Positions 25,722 through 35,263 are shown, numbered from the stretch's first letter. The stretch: 64,000 nucleotides of DNA from Gemmatimonadaceae bacterium (GCA_019186945.1 JABAQJ010000004.1:248001-312000), one strand, 5' to 3'. Notes: a model not told the origin generated them from the letters alone. Numbers and translations are program-made.

Positions 25722-27181
25722 TGCCGGGTTTCGGAAGCATCCTCAGCGTCGCGCGCACGGCTATCACCGTGCAGCAGACGGCGATCCAGACGACGTCGCA
25801 CAACATCGCCAACGCACAAACGCCGGGGTATTCGCGGCAACGTGTGGAGATGTCGCCAATGATGCCACTCGTGCTGCCGTTCGGGTCCGTTGGCATGGGC
25901 GTCGAGATCGCCGATATCGCACGCCTCCGCGATACGTTCCTCGACGGCTCGTTCCGGCGCGACGCCGCGGCGACAGACGCCTATGGCATGAGGCGCGATC
26001 TGCTAGGCGAGATCGAGAGCATCCTGTCCGAGCCCTCGGACTCGGCGCTGTCCGCGACGCTCGATGCGTTCTGGAACGCATGGGCGGACCTGTCCAACAA
26101 TCCCGGGAATCCAATCTCGCAAGGCGTCGTCAGGCACCGTGGGCAGCAGGTCGTAGACATGTTTTCCTCGACGACATCGCGTCTCAGCGACCTGGCCAAC
26201 CGAACGCGGGAGCGCCTGACTCTTACAGTCGGAGAGATCAACTCCCTGGCCGAGCAGGTTGCCAGGCTCAACGGCGAAATCTCCGCCGCTGAGGCGTCCG
26301 GCAACCAGGCGCCGGACCTGAGAGACGCGCGCGATCGGCTGTGCGACCAGCTGGCGCGCCTTGGAGTATCCCGTGCCGAGCCTCAGCAGGATGGCTCGGT
26401 GGCGATCTACGTCGGCGGGATGGCCATCGTCTCCGGAAACCGGTCGCGCGCACTGGAAGTGCGCGGCGGAACGGCAGTCGCGATCGGACTGGTGGGAGAT
26501 CCAGATCCGATGATTGGCGTGAGTGGTGCCCTGGCGGCCATGGTCGACTTCATCAACGTCGACTCCGTCGCCGCACAGAGCCGGCTCGACGGACTGGCCC
26601 GCGGTCTCGTCAACGGCGTCAACGAATACCACGCCTCCGGCTGGACGGCGTCCGGTGACGCGTTAGGCAATTCCAACTGGAATCCCCTTCTGGGGCCGAC
26701 GGGGTCGCGCGTGAACTTCTTCGATACCGCGTCGCTCACTGCCGGCACCATCTCGTTGTCGGCGGAGGTACTGAACGACCCGACGGTCATCGCCTCTGGC
26801 GACGTTCAGAACGCCCCAGGCAACAACAACATCGCGCTCGCCCTCGCCGCATTGCGGGACGACGGCGGCATGGACGCCTTGCGCACGCGGCTTGGCGCGA
26901 ACTTCGGAGCCGTGATCGGGTTCCCCCCGGGAACGTCATACGCCGAGCACTACCGACAGACGGTGACGGACGTTGGCGTCCAGGTTGCGGACGCAGAGAA
27001 CCAGCGTGTGGTCTTCGACGCCATGGCGACTCAGGCGGATGCCCGGCGCATGTCGGTCGCTGGCGTTTCGATGGACGAGGAACTGACCAGACTCATGCAG
27101 TTTCAGCAGGGCTACAGTGCCGCCGCAAAGATCATTGGCACGGTCGACGAAATGATGCAGACGCTGATCCAGATGGTATAG
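25721..27181 (+). CDS. flgK: hook-filament junction protein FlgK (HAP1)
   Basis: FlgK is the first junction protein between hook and filament. The 486-residue protein begins with FGSILSVARTAITVQQ, TTSHNIANAQTPGYSRQRVE, contains FWNAWADLSNNPGNP, and ends with DEELTRLMQFQQGYSAAAKI and DEMMQTLIQMV. The frame is open far upstream through flgJ/flgN, but ATG 25721 places the family N-terminus correctly. The partner flgL does not follow; csrA comes next. Confidence 0.96.
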   Translation: MPGFGSILSVARTAITVQQTAIQTTSHNIANAQTPGYSRQRVEMSPMMPLVLPFGSVGMGVEIADIARLRDTFLDGSFRRDAAATDAYGMRRDLLGEIESILSEPSDSALSATLDAFWNAWADLSNNPGNPISQGVVRHRGQQVVDMFSSTTSRLSDLANRTRERLTLTVGEINSLAEQVARLNGEISAAEASGNQAPDLRDARDRLCDQLARLGVSRAEPQQDGSVAIYVGGMAIVSGNRSRALEVRGGTAVAIGLVGDPDPMIGVSGALAAMVDFINVDSVAAQSRLDGLARGLVNGVNEYHASGWTASGDALGNSNWNPLLGPTGSRVNFFDTASLTAGTISLSAEVLNDPTVIASGDVQNAPGNNNIALALAALRDDGGMDALRTRLGANFGAVIGFPPGTSYAEHYRQTVTDVGVQVADAENQRVVFDAMATQADARRMSVAGVSMDEELTRLMQFQQGYSAAAKIIGTVDEMMQTLIQMV

Positions 27182-27184
27182 CGG

Positions 27185-27427
27185 ATGCTGATCCTCAGTC
27201 GGCGCCCCGGCGACGCGATCCTCATCGACGGCGGCATCCGTGTCGTGGTGCTGGCCTGCGATCGCCGAGGCGTGCGCATCGGGATCGAGGCACCAAACAG
27301 CGTCAGCATCGTGCGCGAAGAGATCGTCACCCAGATCGCCGCCGAGAACCGGCGTGCCGGCGCTCCGGAGAATGCCCCGGCGTGGCTGGCACCACGCCCG
27401 GGCGCGCGGGGGCCTGCGTCGTCCTGA
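27185..27427 (+). CDS. csrA: carbon storage regulator CsrA
   Basis: CsrA is a small RNA-binding regulator that blocks translation at GGA motifs and often controls flagellin synthesis. The 80-residue product shows MLILSRRPGDAILIDGGI, VRIGIEAP and IVREEI, the core CsrA signature. The tail beyond residue 50 is a longer Pro/Ala-rich extension than usual. It follows flgK by three bases. Its usual antagonist fliW, and the target fliC, are not in the window. Confidence 0.93.
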   Translation: MLILSRRPGDAILIDGGIRVVVLACDRRGVRIGIEAPNSVSIVREEIVTQIAAENRRAGAPENAPAWLAPRPGARGPASS

Positions 27428-27536
27428 ACCGGAGGCGCCCATCCGATCTCGTTCAGTCCCGTCCGTCATCCGTCGATACTCTTGGTGCGGATGACGTTGT
27501 CGCCGCTCGAACCCTCACCGCTACACCGTCCGACGC

Positions 27537-28394
27537 GTGTTCCAGATCATCGGTCTCGTTGTTGTCTTTGGCAGCGTCATCATCGGCTACACGGCACACC
27601 ACGGGCAGCTCGGGGTGCTGTGGCAGCCGACGGAATTCGTGATTATCGGCGGTGCCGGCCTCGGCTCCTTCATCATCGCGAACCCGCCCTCCGTGCTGAA
27701 GGGAACCGTCAGCGCGCTGCTCGGGCTGATGAAGCCGAACCCGTTCAACAAGGCGTCGTACGGCGAACTGCTGCAGGTTCTGTATGAGGTTTTCCAGACC
27801 GCCCGCAAGGACGGCTTGATCGCCCTCGAAGCGCACATCGAAGAACCGGAGAAGAGCGCCATCTTCTCGAAGTATCCGACATTCTCCCACCACCATCACG
27901 CACTGACCTTCCTCTGCGACACGCTCAAGGTGCTGTTGACGGGAGCGGTGGAGGATCATCACCTGGCAGAAATCCTCGACGGCGATCTCGAACGAATGCA
28001 TGAAGAAGAGCACCAGATTCCCAGTGCGCTGACGAAGGTTGGCGACGCGATGCCGGGTTTCGGGATCGTGGCGGCCGTGCTGGGCGTGGTAATCACGATG
28101 GGCGCGATCGGCGGAGCCGCGTCGGAGATCGGTGAGAAGGTGGGGGCGGCGCTGATCGGCACTTTCCTCGGCATCCTGCTGTCCTACGGCATGATCGGGC
28201 CCCTGGCCGGTGCCGTCGAAGTGCGCCAGCGAGCGGAAGGTGCGTACATGTCGGTGATTCGCACCGCGCTGCTGGCGTTTGCTCGCGGCGATGCGCCGAT
28301 GACCTGCGTGGAGTTTGCACGACGGTCGATCGAGCCCGGCGACCGGCCGTCCTTCGCTGAACTCGAAGGACTTACGCGCCGGAAGGCAGCCTGA
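27537..28394 (+). CDS. motA: flagellar stator protein MotA
   Basis: MotA forms the ring that rotates around MotB to convert ion flow into torque. The 285-residue protein has four membrane helices (about 2-22, 33-53, 165-190, 200-220) and the conserved GDAMPGFGIVAAVLGVVITM with the key Pro. The cytoplasmic loop has charged residues for FliG contact. GTG 27537 fits the family N-terminus FQIIGLVVVFGSVIIGY. It is separated from csrA by 109 bases, where a weak GTCGATAC (27473-27480) resembles a sigma-28 -10 element without a clear -35. Confidence 0.95.
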   Translation: MFQIIGLVVVFGSVIIGYTAHHGQLGVLWQPTEFVIIGGAGLGSFIIANPPSVLKGTVSALLGLMKPNPFNKASYGELLQVLYEVFQTARKDGLIALEAHIEEPEKSAIFSKYPTFSHHHHALTFLCDTLKVLLTGAVEDHHLAEILDGDLERMHEEEHQIPSALTKVGDAMPGFGIVAAVLGVVITMGAIGGAASEIGEKVGAALIGTFLGILLSYGMIGPLAGAVEVRQRAEGAYMSVIRTALLAFARGDAPMTCVEFARRSIEPGDRPSFAELEGLTRRKAA

Positions 28395-28395
28395 C

Positions 28396-29241
28396 GTGGG
28401 CAAACCCGGCGGCAGCAGGATCATCATCGTCAAGAAGCGGAAGAAAGCCGCCCATGGTCATCATGGCGGTTCATGGAAGGTCGCATACGCCGACTTCGTC
28501 ACCGCCATGATGGCGTTTTTCATGGTGATGTGGATTCTTGGCATGGACGAGAATCTGCGGAAGGCGATCGAGGGTTACTTCTCGAACCCAGTCGGCTTCA
28601 AGAAGGGCTACTCCGCCGGCGCGTCGCCGTTGTCGGCAGGCGCCTCGCCGGCGTCGATCAAACGGGACGCGATCGAGCTGGCGAGCCGCAAGATCCAGAC
28701 GGCGAAGTTCTCCGACGTCGGCGAGCACATCAAGCAACGAATCGACAGTCTCACGCTGGCCGGCGGGCTGCGCGCACGAATCGAGGTGACGATCGGGAAG
28801 GACGGGCTGCGGATCGAGCTGATCGAAGACGCGAACGGCGAGACCTTCTTTCCGTTCGGTTCTGCCCGGATGAAGCCCGCCGGCCAACTCGCGCTCTCGA
28901 TCATTTCGCAGGAACTGCTACTGCTGGAGAACCCGGTCATCATCGAGGGCCATACGGACGCCGCGCCCTACTCGCGCGACGACTACACGAACTGGGAACT
29001 CTCGGCCGACCGGGCGAATGCCGCGCGGCGGATCATGATCCAGGACAAGCTCCCGGGTCACCGTATCGTGGAGGTCAACGGCCTGGCGGATCGGCAGCTG
29101 AAGTACCCGGACGATCCGCTCAACCCATCCAACCGCCGGATCTCCATCCGCCTGCCGTTCGTGGTACCTCCAGAGACGCCATCGATCGAACGCCTCGGCG
29201 AGAAACTGTCGCCGGCTCCGGCACCGACGTCTACCTCGTAG
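28396..29241 (+). CDS. motB: flagellar stator protein MotB
   Basis: MotB is the peptidoglycan-anchored stator subunit. The 281-residue protein has a basic N-terminus (IIIVKKRKKAAHGHHGG), one membrane helix with the proton-binding Asp33 in YADFVTAMMAFFMVM, a plug/linker region, and a C-terminal OmpA-like domain with IIEGHTDAAPYS and NWELSADRANAAR. The frame is open upstream; GTG 28396 starts one base after the motA stop. The Asp context suggests a proton motor. It converges on the next gene with a 7-base gap. Confidence 0.96.
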   Translation: MGKPGGSRIIIVKKRKKAAHGHHGGSWKVAYADFVTAMMAFFMVMWILGMDENLRKAIEGYFSNPVGFKKGYSAGASPLSAGASPASIKRDAIELASRKIQTAKFSDVGEHIKQRIDSLTLAGGLRARIEVTIGKDGLRIELIEDANGETFFPFGSARMKPAGQLALSIISQELLLLENPVIIEGHTDAAPYSRDDYTNWELSADRANAARRIMIQDKLPGHRIVEVNGLADRQLKYPDDPLNPSNRRISIRLPFVVPPETPSIERLGEKLSPAPAPTSTS

Positions 29242-29248
29242 CGGCGTG

Positions 29249-30514
29249 CTACCCCTGCGCGGCGCTGCCCACCTGGTCGCGTGCCCAATGGAGCGCAGAC
29301 AGGTAGAGATCGGCGACGGATTGAGCGGGGATGCCTAACAGGTCCGCCTCGCCGTTCACAACGTCCCACGCTCCGCGCTCGTATGCCTCGATCAGGCCGA
29401 GCGTGGGCGCGAACGGGCCGGACCGCACGAGCAGCGCCCGCCGCACTTCCGTTGCCAGGTCGATTCGGTCCAGAAGCTCGGCGAGCGGGGCGCCGAGGAT
29501 CGCGTCGAGCATCGAGAACAGGCCAACCATGAACAGCGCCTCCGCACCGCGCTTGTCTCCCCGATCGATCGCCACCAGCTCGCACATGCGCGCCCGGCGA
29601 ATCGCCGTATGAACCGCCTCTTCTGTCAGGCCCCCTTTTCCGGCGACTGAAGTCACGAGCAGGAGCGCCAGCCACTTGTGCATCTCCGCTCGCCCCACGA
29701 GTCGCACGGCATGGAGGATCGACTCGATCCCGCGACCGCCAATCGCCGCAGAGTTGACGGCGCGCAACAGCTTGTAGGTCAGCGAGATGTCCGTTCGGAA
29801 CGCCTCCTCGATCTTCACATCCGACGAATCGACATCGCGCAACAGATTCATCAGCCGGAGGATGGTCAACTGGCTCGCCGATAGATCGCGATTGGCGAGC
29901 AGTTGCGGCCGGCTGAAGAAGTAGCCCTGGAAGAGCGTGCACCCTAACGACTGGCACGCATCCCGGACGTCCGCGGTCTCGACCCGTTCGGCAAGGAGCT
30001 GGACCTTCCAGGGCGCGAGGCGCTCGATGAGCGCCGCGAGGTCCGCCGGATCCCGGTCCAGGACGTCGAGTTTCACGATCCGGGCCAGCGGCAGGAGCGC
30101 CTCATATCCGGGGTCGAACACGAAATCGTCGAGCGCCAGAGTGTAGCCAGCCCGAGTCATCGCCGTGCACGCCGCGACCACTTCCGCGTCAGGCTGGACC
30201 GACTCGAGCAGCTCGATTACTACTTCCTTGGGGTTGAAGAGCTGGTAAACGCCGTGCAGCAGCATCTCCCGGGTGAAGTTGAGGAAGGCCGGCACGCCAG
30301 CGGTCACCCGATCGATCCCGATGTTCAGGAACGTGTGAACGAGAACCTCGGAGGCCATCACACCTGCTGCATCGCCGTCCGCGAAGGCGATCGCGCCATT
30401 CCTGCGGTACAGCAGTTCGTAGGCGACTACTTTTCCGCCGATATCGAAGATCGGTTGACGCGCGACAAAGACATCCACGAGCGCCGGACTGGTCGTTTCC
30501 GTTTGCGAAGGCAC
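29249..30514 (-). CDS. EAL/HDOD (YuxH-type) signalling protein
   Basis: The 421-residue protein has an N-terminal EAL-like domain (about residues 14-200) and a C-terminal HDOD domain (about 205-400). The EAL motif itself is YELLYR rather than EAL/EVL, and other catalytic acids are not obvious, so c-di-GMP hydrolysis is unlikely. Later motifs LALDDFVFDPGYE and LAERVET are retained. HDOD motifs include LLRAVNSAAIGGR. Such proteins usually act in signalling, often in motility control. It is on the opposite strand, tail-to-tail with motB. Confidence 0.88.
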   Translation of the reverse strand: MPSQTETTSPALVDVFVARQPIFDIGGKVVAYELLYRRNGAIAFADGDAAGVMASEVLVHTFLNIGIDRVTAGVPAFLNFTREMLLHGVYQLFNPKEVVIELLESVQPDAEVVAACTAMTRAGYTLALDDFVFDPGYEALLPLARIVKLDVLDRDPADLAALIERLAPWKVQLLAERVETADVRDACQSLGCTLFQGYFFSRPQLLANRDLSASQLTILRLMNLLRDVDSSDVKIEEAFRTDISLTYKLLRAVNSAAIGGRGIESILHAVRLVGRAEMHKWLALLLVTSVAGKGGLTEEAVHTAIRRARMCELVAIDRGDKRGAEALFMVGLFSMLDAILGAPLAELLDRIDLATEVRRALLVRSGPFAPTLGLIEAYERGAWDVVNGEADLLGIPAQSVADLYLSALHWARDQVGSAAQG

Positions 30515-30620
30515 GCCGATGTATTCCGTTAGAGAGCCCCGTCAGGCTGGCCACGCGTACCGCGTGCGCCAGAGCGGCAGGATGTGTCGGACCACGGTAA
30601 GTATCGGCACGCAAGGCGTC

Positions 30621-30649
30621 TTGTCTGCAATCCGGGACGCCGTTAACCT
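30621..30649 (+). promoter_or_regulatory. possible sigma-70 promoter for tRNA-Arg
   Basis: TTGTCT and TAACCT lie 17 bases apart, 37 bases ahead of the tRNA. Both boxes match the consensus only partly, so this is a suggestion. Confidence 0.3.
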
Positions 30650-30685
30650 ACGCCCACCACCTTGGCCGGCAGGCGCCGGCCATTC

Positions 30686-30759
30686 GCGCGAGTAGCTCAG
30701 CTGGATAGAGCGTCGGCCTCCGGAGCCGAAGGTCGTGGGTTCGAATCCCGCCTCGCGCA
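30686..30759 (+). tRNA. tRNA-Arg (CCG)
   Basis: The 74-base gene folds into a standard cloverleaf. The acceptor GCGCGAG pairs with CTCGCGC, the D arm has TAGCTCAGCTGGATAGAGC, and the anticodon loop CTCCGGA gives anticodon CCG (reads CGG). The T arm contains GGGTTCGAATCCC, and the discriminator base is A. CCA is not encoded. It lies in the divergent gap upstream of rho. Confidence 0.96.
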
Positions 30760-30903
30760 TGCACTCCTGCCAGGACGCCCCGGCTCCGCGACGCCCAATC
30801 CTCATCGCGAGCGCATGGGCGTCGCCAAATCCGCTCCCACACCACTCCTCCCCTCCCCGGCCGTCGCGCTTCGCGCGCACCGCTTCGACCCGCATTCCGC
30901 CGC

Positions 30904-32151
30904 GTGGACATCGCTCAACTCAGACGCCAGTCGAACAGCGAACTTCTCGCTCTCGCCGATTCGTTGCAGCTGGCAGACACGTCCGGCCTTCGCAAGCAGG
31001 ATCTGATACTCCGCATCGAGCAGCGACTACTCGAGGCCGGAGAGATCCTGCGCGCCGAGGGTGTGCTGGAAATTCTGCAGGAGGGCTACGCCTTTCTGCG
31101 AACGCCGGAGTGGGACTACCTGCCTGGCCCGGACGACATCTACGTCTCACCCTCGCAAATCAAGCGCTTCGACCTGCGCACGGGCGACACGATCGCCGGT
31201 CAGGTTCGACCGCCGAAGCCGTGGGAGCGGTATCTCGCATTGTTGAAGCTGGAGACGCTCAACGGGGATCCGCCGAACCCGGACGCACCCCGGGCGTCGT
31301 TCGACACGCTGCGCCCCCTCTACCCGGACCAACGGCTCCGCCTGGAGGACGGTGATATCAGCATGCGGATCGTCGACCTGATCGCGCCAATCGGCAAGGG
31401 CCAGCGCGGCCTCATTGTCGCCCCGCCAAAGGGTGGCAAGACCATCCTGTTGCAGAAGATGGCGAACGCGATTGCCCGCAATCACCCGGAGGTGTATCTG
31501 ATCGTCCTGTTGATCGACGAGCGGCCGGAGGAAGTCACGGATTTCCGCGAACACGTGCTTGGCGCCGAAGTGATCGGCTCAACGTTCGACGAGTCGCCGA
31601 CGCGGCATGTCCAGGTGGCGGAGATGGTGATCGAGAAGGCGAAGCGACTGGTCGAGGCCCGGAAAGACGTGGTCATCCTGCTGGACTCGATCACTCGTCT
31701 GGCGCGCGCGCACAACGCAGTGATTCCCCAGTCCGGGAAGATCATGTCGGGTGGACTGGACGCGTCGGCGATGCAGAAACCGAAGAAGTTCTTCGGATCC
31801 GCGCGCCGCATGGATGTGGGTGGATCGCTGACGATCGTCGCGACGGCACTGATCGAAACCGGATCGCGCATGGACGAGGTGATCTTCGAGGAGTTCAAGG
31901 GTACTGGCAACATGGAACTCGTGCTCAGCCGCGATATCGCGAATCAACGCATTTTCCCGGCGATCGATATCAACAAGTCGGGAACACGCCGCGAGGAGTT
32001 GCTGTTGAGCCAGGAGGAGCAGAACCGGGTATTTCTGCTGCGGACGTTCCTCGCGGAGATGCCGGAAGAGGATGCGATCGCGTTCCTGATCAAGCAGATG
32101 CAGCGATCGAAGACGAACCGCGAGTTTTTCGTCCAGATGACGCAGGGATAG
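30904..32151 (+). CDS. rho: transcription termination factor Rho
   Basis: Rho is the hexameric RNA helicase that ends transcription. The 415-residue protein has the N-terminal three-helix domain ([11 protein letters not shown]), the cold-shock-like RNA-binding domain with [20 protein letters not shown], then the ATPase core: Walker [11 protein letters not shown] (Lys179; usually PPKAGKT), [14 protein letters not shown], and [13 protein letters not shown]. It begins with GTG at 30904. Length is standard, without the large basic insertion seen in some phyla. ruvX follows after six bases. Confidence 0.97.
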   Translation: MDIAQLRRQSNSELLALADSLQLADTSGLRKQDLILRIEQRLLEAGEILRAEGVLEILQEGYAFLRTPEWDYLPGPDDIYVSPSQIKRFDLRTGDTIAGQVRPPKPWERYLALLKLETLNGDPPNPDAPRASFDTLRPLYPDQRLRLEDGDISMRIVDLIAPIGKGQRGLIVAPPKGGKTILLQKMANAIARNHPEVYLIVLLIDERPEEVTDFREHVLGAEVIGSTFDESPTRHVQVAEMVIEKAKRLVEARKDVVILLDSITRLARAHNAVIPQSGKIMSGGLDASAMQKPKKFFGSARRMDVGGSLTIVATALIETGSRMDEVIFEEFKGTGNMELVLSRDIANQRIFPAIDINKSGTRREELLLSQEEQNRVFLLRTFLAEMPEEDAIAFLIKQMQRSKTNREFFVQMTQG

Positions 32152-32157
32152 TCGCAG

Positions 32158-32574
32158 GTGACTCGGGTCATGGCGATCGACTACGGGGAGCGAAGGATCG
32201 GCTTGGCGATGAGCGATCCGCTGCGGATGATCGCATCGCCTGCCGGCCACATCGTGCGTCGGCGTGGTAAGCGCCCGCCGGTCGCCGAACTCGTTCGGCG
32301 GGCAGCCGAGGCGGACGTAGGCGAGTTCGTGATCGGCCTGCCGCTGGACGGCGACGGAAACGAAACGCCGCGATGCGGCGACGTGCGCCGACTGGCCGCC
32401 AGCCTGAGCGAACGGACCCATCTCCCGGTCCGGCTGGTTGACGAGCGATTCACGACCGCCGCCGCACTGCGCGCGATCGGCGAAATGGAAGGCACCACCA
32501 AAGGCCGCAAGGGAGATGTCGACGCTCTCGCCGCTACGATCCTGCTGCGGCATGCCCTCGCCACGGCTCCGTAG
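32158..32574 (+). CDS. ruvX: Holliday junction resolvase-like RuvX/YqgF
   Basis: RuvX/YqgF is an RNase H-fold nuclease implicated in 16S pre-rRNA maturation and junction resolution. The 138-residue product has the acidic start MAIDYGERRIGLAMSD (Asp8), the VIGLPLDGDGNET motif, LVDERFTT, and a C-terminal DVDALAATILL, supplying the usual acidic active site. It starts with GTG 32158. mltG overlaps its end, a pairing seen in many bacteria. Confidence 0.92.
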   Translation: MTRVMAIDYGERRIGLAMSDPLRMIASPAGHIVRRRGKRPPVAELVRRAAEADVGEFVIGLPLDGDGNETPRCGDVRRLAASLSERTHLPVRLVDERFTTAAALRAIGEMEGTTKGRKGDVDALAATILLRHALATAP

Positions 32575-33634
32575 AGTGGCCGCCAGATCAAACTTGCGCC
32601 GAATCGTCGCGCTCGGAGCAGTGATCGTGCTGGCAGGCTGCGGCGATGGCGCGGGGCCACCCGTACGTGTCATCATCCCTGCCGGCGTCGGATTTCGCGC
32701 CGTTGCCGACTCGCTCGAACGGGCGGGCCTGGTCTCGCTTCCCCGTGCGTTCGGCCTGTACGCGAAGGCCCGCAGGCTCGACCGCCGCGTCAAGTCGGGC
32801 ACCTACATCCTGCGCCGCGGGTCGTCATGGAACCGGATCCTCGACGCGCTCGCCATTGGGCGCGGGATGGTCAGGAGCGTGACGATCCCCGAAGGCTGGT
32901 CGATCTCGCAGATCGTGCCGCAACTGTCGCGTGCCTTGAACCTGCCGGTGGATTCGCTGGAGGCGGCCGTACGCGATACCGCCCTGCGCCGCGAACTCGA
33001 CGTCCCGACCGCAACGGTCGAAGGGTATCTCTTTCCGGAGACTTACCTGTTCCCGGTCGGCACTTCGGCTCGCGCGGCCATTCGGCGCATGGTCGACGAA
33101 TTCGAAAAGCGCTGGACTCCGGAGTGGGACGACCGCGCCCGCGCCCTGGCGATGAGCCGCAACGACATCATGGCCCTGGCGGCAATAATCGAAAAGGAGG
33201 CGCGGATCCCCGAAGAGCGTCCCGTCATTTCGGCGGTCTACCACAATCGGCTCAAGAAGGGCATGCTGTTGCAGGCCGATCCGACGGTGCAGTATGCACT
33301 GGGCAGGCACGTCGCACGCGTGCTGTACAGGGATCTGGAGATCGACTCCAGATACAACACGTACCGCTACAAGGGCCTTCCACCGGGCCCGATCGCTTCG
33401 CCAGGTGCCCCGAGCATCGACGCCGCGCTCCACCCAGCGGACGTCCCTTACCTCTACTTCGTTGCGCACCCGGACGGCCATCATGAATTCCGCACTACTT
33501 TCTCCGAGCATGTGAAAGCGGTTGCCCTGATGAAGGCCGCCGCCCGCGCCCTGACCCGTCGTGCCGCCAGCGATTCTGCCGCCCGCGGCCTCCGGCCCGG
33601 CGCCGCGCCGACCGGACCGCGCACCCGACGTTAG
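32552..33634 (+). CDS. mltG: endolytic murein transglycosylase MltG, lipoprotein form
   Basis: MltG cuts nascent glycan strands and sets their length. The product has a LysM-like domain and the YceG core with YLFPETYLFP, AAIIEKEAR (catalytic Glu214) and QADPTVQYAL, then SRYNTYRYKGLPPGPI. Most MltG proteins are anchored by a membrane helix. Here the N-terminus reads IVALGAVIVLAGC, a good lipobox, so the protein may be a lipoprotein. ATG 32552 overlaps ruvX by 23 bases; GTG 32576 just after the ruvX stop is an alternative. The stop codon TAG lies inside a copy of CGTTAGGC. Confidence 0.93.
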   Translation: MPSPRLRRVAARSNLRRIVALGAVIVLAGCGDGAGPPVRVIIPAGVGFRAVADSLERAGLVSLPRAFGLYAKARRLDRRVKSGTYILRRGSSWNRILDALAIGRGMVRSVTIPEGWSISQIVPQLSRALNLPVDSLEAAVRDTALRRELDVPTATVEGYLFPETYLFPVGTSARAAIRRMVDEFEKRWTPEWDDRARALAMSRNDIMALAAIIEKEARIPEERPVISAVYHNRLKKGMLLQADPTVQYALGRHVARVLYRDLEIDSRYNTYRYKGLPPGPIASPGAPSIDAALHPADVPYLYFVAHPDGHHEFRTTFSEHVKAVALMKAAARALTRRAASDSAARGLRPGAAPTGPRTRR

Positions 33635-33640
33635 GCGATC

Positions 33641-34855
33641 ATGGCGCGTCGTCGGAACAAGCAGCCCGATTCCAATGCGACGCAGCGGAGCGACGCCGTT
33701 GCCGTAGTTTCTGCCAGAGGTGCCGCACGGTGGCAGCGCGGGCATCCATGGATCTTCCGGAGCGACGTGCGAGAGATTCCGGGAGCCCCGGCAGGCGCCG
33801 TCCGCGTCCTCGATGACCGCAGACGCCCGTTAGGCATCGCTCTCTGGAGCCCCGTTTCGGAAATCTCGCTGCGCCTGCTGGATAGCGATCCGGACGTGAC
33901 GCTCGACGACGCCTGGTGGTTCCAGCGCCTGCGTCAGGCTGTCGAGCGACGAACGCCGCTCGCCGGTACGACCAACGCCTGCCGGCTCGTTCATGGCGAG
34001 GGCGACGCCATTCCTTCGCTTGTGTGCGACAGGTACGACCGCTGGCTGGTGGTGCAGATCAACAGCGCCGGACTCGAGCCCTTCCGGTCATCGATCCTCG
34101 CGGCGCTCCTCGCACTCGTACAACCGCTCGGGGTACTGGCCCGGAACGACGCGACCGCAAGAGCGCGGGAAGGACTTCCTCGAGAAACGACCCTGGAGTA
34201 TGGCGACGTACCGCGCGAGATCGAAGTGAACGAGCATGACGTACGGTACCTCGCCGCGCCGTGGACCGGCCAGAAAACCGGCGCGTTCCTGGACCAGCGC
34301 GAGAATCGCCTGCGCGTGAGGGAGGTTGCCAGCGGACGAGCGCTCGACTGCTTCGCATACCACGGATCCTTCGCCCTGCATATGGCGATGGCAGCAGGAC
34401 AGGTCGTGGCGCTCGATTCGTCAGCCGACGCCCTCGCCCGTGCGCGCAACAACGCATCGCTCAACTCGACAGAAAATATCGACTTCGTGGAAGCCGACGC
34501 CTTCGACTACCTGCGCGAACGGGAAAGAGCCGGCGAGCGCTTCGACACGATCGTCCTCGATCCGCCAGCCTTCGCCAAGACTCGCGCCACCCTTCCCACG
34601 GCGCTGAACGGCTACCACGAAATCAACCTTCGGGCCATGCGCCTCCTGGCGACTGGCGGGCTCCTGTTCACCGCCAGCTGCAGCTACCACCTGAACAAAC
34701 CGCATTTCCTAGGAATGTTGGAGGACGCGGCCAGGGACAGCGGACGTCGAATGGTCCTCCGCGAGCTACGTGGCCAGCCGCTCGATCACCCGGAGGTGCT
34801 GACCATCCCCGAGACCGGCTACCTCAAGGGCGCCTTGCTGGAAGCGGCCGATTGA
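33641..34855 (+). CDS. rlmI: 23S rRNA (cytosine-C5)-methyltransferase, RlmI family
   Basis: RlmI-type enzymes methylate a cytosine of 23S rRNA using SAM. The 404-residue protein has an N-terminal PUA-like domain (GHPWIFRSDV, residues about 34-95) followed by an EEHUD-like region and a Rossmann methyltransferase core with ALDCFAYHGSFALHMA, VVALDSSADALARARNN, VLDPPAFAK and the SCSYHL motif holding the catalytic Cys. These motifs support the RlmI/RlmK group; the exact target base is inferred from the family. It starts six bases after mltG. Confidence 0.9.
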   Translation: MARRRNKQPDSNATQRSDAVAVVSARGAARWQRGHPWIFRSDVREIPGAPAGAVRVLDDRRRPLGIALWSPVSEISLRLLDSDPDVTLDDAWWFQRLRQAVERRTPLAGTTNACRLVHGEGDAIPSLVCDRYDRWLVVQINSAGLEPFRSSILAALLALVQPLGVLARNDATARAREGLPRETTLEYGDVPREIEVNEHDVRYLAAPWTGQKTGAFLDQRENRLRVREVASGRALDCFAYHGSFALHMAMAAGQVVALDSSADALARARNNASLNSTENIDFVEADAFDYLRERERAGERFDTIVLDPPAFAKTRATLPTALNGYHEINLRAMRLLATGGLLFTASCSYHLNKPHFLGMLEDAARDSGRRMVLRELRGQPLDHPEVLTIPETGYLKGALLEAAD

Positions 34856-34976
34856 GCGGAAGGCCGGCAGCGTACCGGTGACCTGTTCGGCGAGTGTCAC
34901 ACGATTGACAGAAGCGAGCCGGGGCCGTAACAACAATGAGCAGCGCCAATCACGGCCACCGGAAGCGCCGCGTGCA

Positions 34977-35263
34977 GACCTCAACGTGCTGGAACGCGCT
35001 GTGCTGCTGTCTGCCGTGGACACGATTGGTGCGCGAGACCTGCATTTTTACGCGCTCGCGCCGTCCCCGGCAATGACACCCGCGTCGCAACGCTGGTCTG
35101 CGACGGTGCCGAGCGCCCTGGAGACCCCGGCCGTGCCGCTGGAGGCCTCGCAGCGCCAACACAACGTGCTGGCACTCGAGGCGACGGGCGGTAATGTTGA
35201 GGGGGCTGCGCAACTGGCGATACCGCTGTCCACGCTCTATCAGAAGATTAGGCAATGCAGATC
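34977..35263 (+). pseudogene. relic of an NtrC-family activator C-terminus (Fis-type HTH)
   Basis: In one + frame, LNVLERAVLLSAVDTIGARD matches the end of a sigma-54 AAA domain (normally RNVLERAVLLS). It is followed by PLEASQRQHNVLALEATGGN and AIPLSTLYQKIRQ, the typical Fis HTH of NtrC-type regulators. No receiver or ATPase domain precedes it and no plausible start is nearby; the upstream 100 bases are not homologous. The frame then runs on into unrelated sequence. I read this as a decayed or truncated copy. It occupies part of the 521-base gap between rlmI and the next gene. Confidence 0.75.
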
